From: CBDCFT01 sp965216365
Lineage (GTDB): Bacteria; Pseudomonadota; Gammaproteobacteria; Arenicellales; CBDCFT01
NCBI GenBank assembly: GCA_965216365.1
Contig: CBDCFT010000019.1
Coordinates: forward strand, 133,584 to 197,583
DNA length: 64,000 bases
Reading direction: 5' to 3'
The position numbers and the translations under genes were made by a program. Of this stretch, positions 61,907 to 64,000 are shown one piece after another; positions within the stretch are counted from its first letter, which is position 1, and every line of letters starts with the position of its first letter. The notes below the pieces were generated by a model. It worked only from the letters and a program-made list of their open reading frames with translations, was not told the origin of the DNA and made no database searches.

Positions 61907-63205
61907 CTAGTGGGAGTTGCTGTCGCTCTTTTTCAGCATCTGTGCCGATTCGGCAAGATCACCCGGCATTTCCTGCGCGCGCGGTCGCCGTATACTTACA
62001 CGCTCGATATTACGGGGCGACGCTTCCACAACCTCGACCTCCAGACCATCAATAGTGAACCTGTCGTTCTCTTTCGGTATATGCTCGCTATGGTTAAGAA
62101 TCCAGAAATTCACAGAATCGGTTGGTTTGCCTGGCAGATCCATATCAAAAGACTCTTCGACAACACGCAACTCTGCCGAGCCGTCAACGGCCAATTCATT
62201 TTCGGAAACCTGGGTCGAAACCATCGGTGCGATATCGCTTTCATCGTAAATCTCGCCAACTAACTCCTCGAGCAAATCTTCAAGGGTAACAATGCCCCTA
62301 ATAACGCCGTATTCATCCACGACAATGGCTAGATGACGTTTCTTCAGCAATAGTCCGGAAAACAATTCGTCAATCGCCTGATATTGAGAAACAAAAAGTG
62401 GTTCGTGCGCTATTTCATCCAGACGCGCGTCTTCCCGGCCACCCGCGACCGCTGTAAGTAAATCCCGCAAGTAAAGCACCTTGTTTAGGTTGTCTTGATC
62501 CCCATCATGCAAAGGTATCCGCGAAAAAGATCTTTCAGTGACTTTCGGCAATGCATCCGCAACTGACTGGCTCCCGTCAAGCGCAAATATTTCACTGTGT
62601 GGCGTCATCACGTCCCTGACTTTCAAGTCATGAAATTCAAATACCCGCTCGATGATCTCACGTTCGCCTTGTTCTATAGCACCTTCCTTCTCGCCATGCC
62701 CGAGCATGCTGATCAGCTCCAACTCGGTAACGGTCGGATCGCCTTGCGACCCGGTCATACGATGGACCCAACTGGTGAAATGCCCGAACATCCAAACCAA
62801 CGGGAAAATCAAGCGCATGAAGACCAGCAACAGTGGCGCAATAAATAGCGAGATTCGTTCCGAATAACGGGTTGCAAGGCTCTTGGGTGTTATCTCGCCA
62901 AACACGAGAATAAGAACGGTAAGTACACCAACAGCGATACCCGGCCCCAAACTGCCGAACAATCGTGTCGCCAACACGGTAGCCATAACCGACGCAGCAA
63001 TATTTACGAGGTTGTTTCCGATAAGTATTGTGGTGAGCATACGCGAGGGGTCTCTCTTGAGCTGATAAAGCGCCAGCGCACCGCGACGCCCCTCTTTAAC
63101 GAGTCCCTCAACCCGGCCGATTGACAGATCCACCAGTGCTGTCTCCGAGCCCGAAAACACCCCGGAAAAAATCAACAACATCAGTAAAACAACAGCTTCT
63201 ATCAT
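61907..63205 (-). CDS. CNNM/CorC-HlyC family CBS membrane protein
   Basis: A 432-residue protein: four membrane segments in the DUF21 domain (about 1-160), paired CBS domains (VRDVMTPHSEIFAL and RHLAIVVDEYGVIRGIVTLEDLLEELVGEIYDE) and a C-terminal CorC_HlyC domain (FDMDLPGKPTDSVNFWIL...). Family members affect Mg/Co efflux or cytotoxicity labels. Followed at once by the SGNH remnant. Confidence 0.92.
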   Translation of the reverse strand: MIEAVVLLMLLIFSGVFSGSETALVDLSIGRVEGLVKEGRRGALALYQLKRDPSRMLTTILIGNNLVNIAASVMATVLATRLFGSLGPGIAVGVLTVLILVFGEITPKSLATRYSERISLFIAPLLLVFMRLIFPLVWMFGHFTSWVHRMTGSQGDPTVTELELISMLGHGEKEGAIEQGEREIIERVFEFHDLKVRDVMTPHSEIFALDGSQSVADALPKVTERSFSRIPLHDGDQDNLNKVLYLRDLLTAVAGGREDARLDEIAHEPLFVSQYQAIDELFSGLLLKKRHLAIVVDEYGVIRGIVTLEDLLEELVGEIYDESDIAPMVSTQVSENELAVDGSAELRVVEESFDMDLPGKPTDSVNFWILNHSEHIPKENDRFTIDGLEVEVVEASPRNIERVSIRRPRAQEMPGDLAESAQMLKKSDSNSH

Positions 63206-63392
63206 GAAATTATCGGTAGCAGTTGGGGATTCTCTTTATGTAAGTTAGACAAGGTTTGACCATGGTTTCAATGCGTACCAACCGTTTGTCAATATCGCGT
63301 AAATCGACAACGGGGGCGAGAGCGGTAATTTAACTCATTGCCACGACTGGATGAAGGTCTCGCCAAACCCTGCGCAGCACGCCAGAAGCGGA

Positions 63393-63746
63393 TCACAGAA
63401 GAAGAATCAGCAACGCTAAGGCGATGAGAAGTTCTGGCCACCCTGAACTGGACACCCAAACACAAAGCGCCACTACGATCACAGCAAAACCTTCAAAGAC
63501 ATCGTTTCGTGAGAACTCCCATACAGACGACATGTTCACGTCACATTGCCTGTACGGGTAGAGCAACACCAAACACAGTGTATTTGCCATCAAGTTAATC
63601 ACCGCAGCGATTCCCATCACCTCAAAGATCGGGGTCTCTAGGTGAAACAGACGCCACGCAATCTGTACAGCCACCGCTAGGCCTACCCATTTTACCAAAC
63701 ACGAAGCATTGACTCGATAAGATAGGCTTGCGATTCTTTGTAGCAA
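63393..63746 (-). pseudogene. Cation-diffusion-facilitator fragment
   Basis: A 117-residue frame with CDF-like text: VNLMANTLCLVLLYPYRQCDVNMSSVWEFSRNDVFEGFAVIVVALCVW and SSGWPELLIALALLILLL. CDF proteins are about 300 residues with six helices; this one has three or so and lacks both the first helices and the C-terminal cytosolic domain, so it is probably a relic or a partial gene. The hairpin GATTCTTTG/CAAAGAATC at 63732-63752 lies in its 5' part. The gap 63206-63392 holds nothing I can name. Confidence 0.65.
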
Positions 63747-63758
63747 AGAATCTTACTT

Positions 63759-64000
63759 TCACCACCGCCTGAAACTCATCGCCTGCCTTACGCGTTGTTG
63801 TGCTAATTCGTTTGCCGCTACCCTTGGCGTGATATCGCGCGACTTAGATAATTCGAACATTTCCATCGTGTTCTGACCGATCTTATCCTCGATGGCGTCA
63901 AAAGCCGCGCTCTTTGTTCCGTTGTGATATTCCACGGCGGCGCAAATGACACCACCGGCGTTTGCGATGAAATCGGGAATGACGGTTACGCCTTGTTCCG
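63759..64000 (-). CDS. Glu/Leu/Phe/Val dehydrogenase, N-terminus beyond window
   Basis: The minus-strand frame from the window edge to TGA at 63759-63761 reads EQGVTVIPDFIANAGGVICA, AVEYHNGTKSAAFDAIEDKI and ends VRQAMSFRRW. PDFIANAGGV is a hallmark of the amino-acid dehydrogenase C-terminal domain. Only about 80 C-terminal residues are in view; substrate cannot be told. Confidence 0.88.
   Translation of the reverse strand, partial: EQGVTVIPDFIANAGGVICAAVEYHNGTKSAAFDAIEDKIGQNTMEMFELSKSRDITPRVAANELAQQRVRQAMSFRRW

Noticed and set aside
63732..63752. GATTCTTTG/CAAAGAATC hairpin as a terminator for the dehydrogenase gene
   Set aside because: No U-tract follows on either strand, so only an inverted repeat can be claimed.
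1..64000. rRNA or tRNA genes
   Set aside because: No tRNA cloverleaf with T-loop GTTCRANNC in proper spacing or rRNA conserved runs were noticed in the intergenic gaps; a covariance scan would be decisive.

Overview
The window looks like the chromosome of a gammaproteobacterium that I cannot name. The support is DjlA, an A-type D-Ala-D-Ala ligase, TrxC, a fused indolepyruvate:ferredoxin oxidoreductase, a PhoP/PhoQ-like pair, a NarX/NarL-like pair and REP-type palindromes (TGTAGGAGCGA... ending in TCGCGA). Several Anr/FNR-like sites of the form TTGAY-N4-RTCAA and a NarXL-like pair suggest a facultative lifestyle with oxygen- or nitrate-responsive control; that part is inference. No rRNA, tRNA or CRISPR array was recognised.

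Layout. 0-3.5 kb: TetR regulator (cut by the window edge), small DMT transporter, GFA-type protein, glutathione S-transferase, DUF1330 and glyoxalase-like proteins. 3.6-7.5 kb: a three-gene ABC importer of the 2-aminoethylphosphonate/iron type with a strong terminator hairpin after the binding-protein gene. 7.7-11.8 kb: a D-amino-acid block (ddl, class IV aminotransferase, dgcN, dgcA), then OsmC. 12.65-13.8 kb: a lone integron-type gene cassette with an attC-like site, followed by REP elements and 29-bp tandem repeats. 14.2-25.9 kb: IorAB, MmgE/PrpD, a His-rich exported protein, quinone reductase, an HslV-like Ntn-hydrolase, DjlA, a PepSY/PhoPQ-like operon, a glycine-zipper protein and an aspartic protease. 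25.9-31.7 kb: a catabolic neighbourhood (tartrate dehydrogenase-like, 2-hydroxyacid dehydrogenase, TauE exporter, DMT transporter, UbiD, UbiX).

31.7-41.3 kb is accessory DNA: PAP2 phosphatase, small orphan genes on the minus strand, a decayed IS110 element beside a decapitated LysR gene, a Crp/Fnr regulator with its DUF2892 neighbour, and then five consecutive gene cassettes (HNH, unknown, VasI-like, two VOC proteins), each ending in a recognisable attC site, with no integron integrase in view (a CALIN-type array). A 51-bp palindromic sequence precedes both this array and the lone cassette at 12.7 kb, 28 kb away and in opposite orientation. This repeat/cassette relationship is the most unusual structure in the window.

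41.4-51.6 kb: NarXL-like two-component system, two thioredoxin-fold proteins, cytochrome c5-like and monoheme lipoprotein genes, APC permease, rhomboid protease, and a stress cluster (host-attachment family, CBS, two universal stress proteins) with Anr/FNR-like sites in its promoters. 51.8-55.9 kb: dienelactone hydrolase-like protein, a complete IS5-type element and two adjacent MDR dehydrogenases. 56-61.4 kb: slipin/NfeD pair and a three-gene 2-oxoacid dehydrogenase complex headed by a perfect FNR box. 61.4-64 kb: an SGNH hydrolase remnant, a CorC/HlyC-type CBS protein, a cation-transporter fragment and the C-terminus of a Glu/Leu/Phe/Val dehydrogenase cut by the window end.
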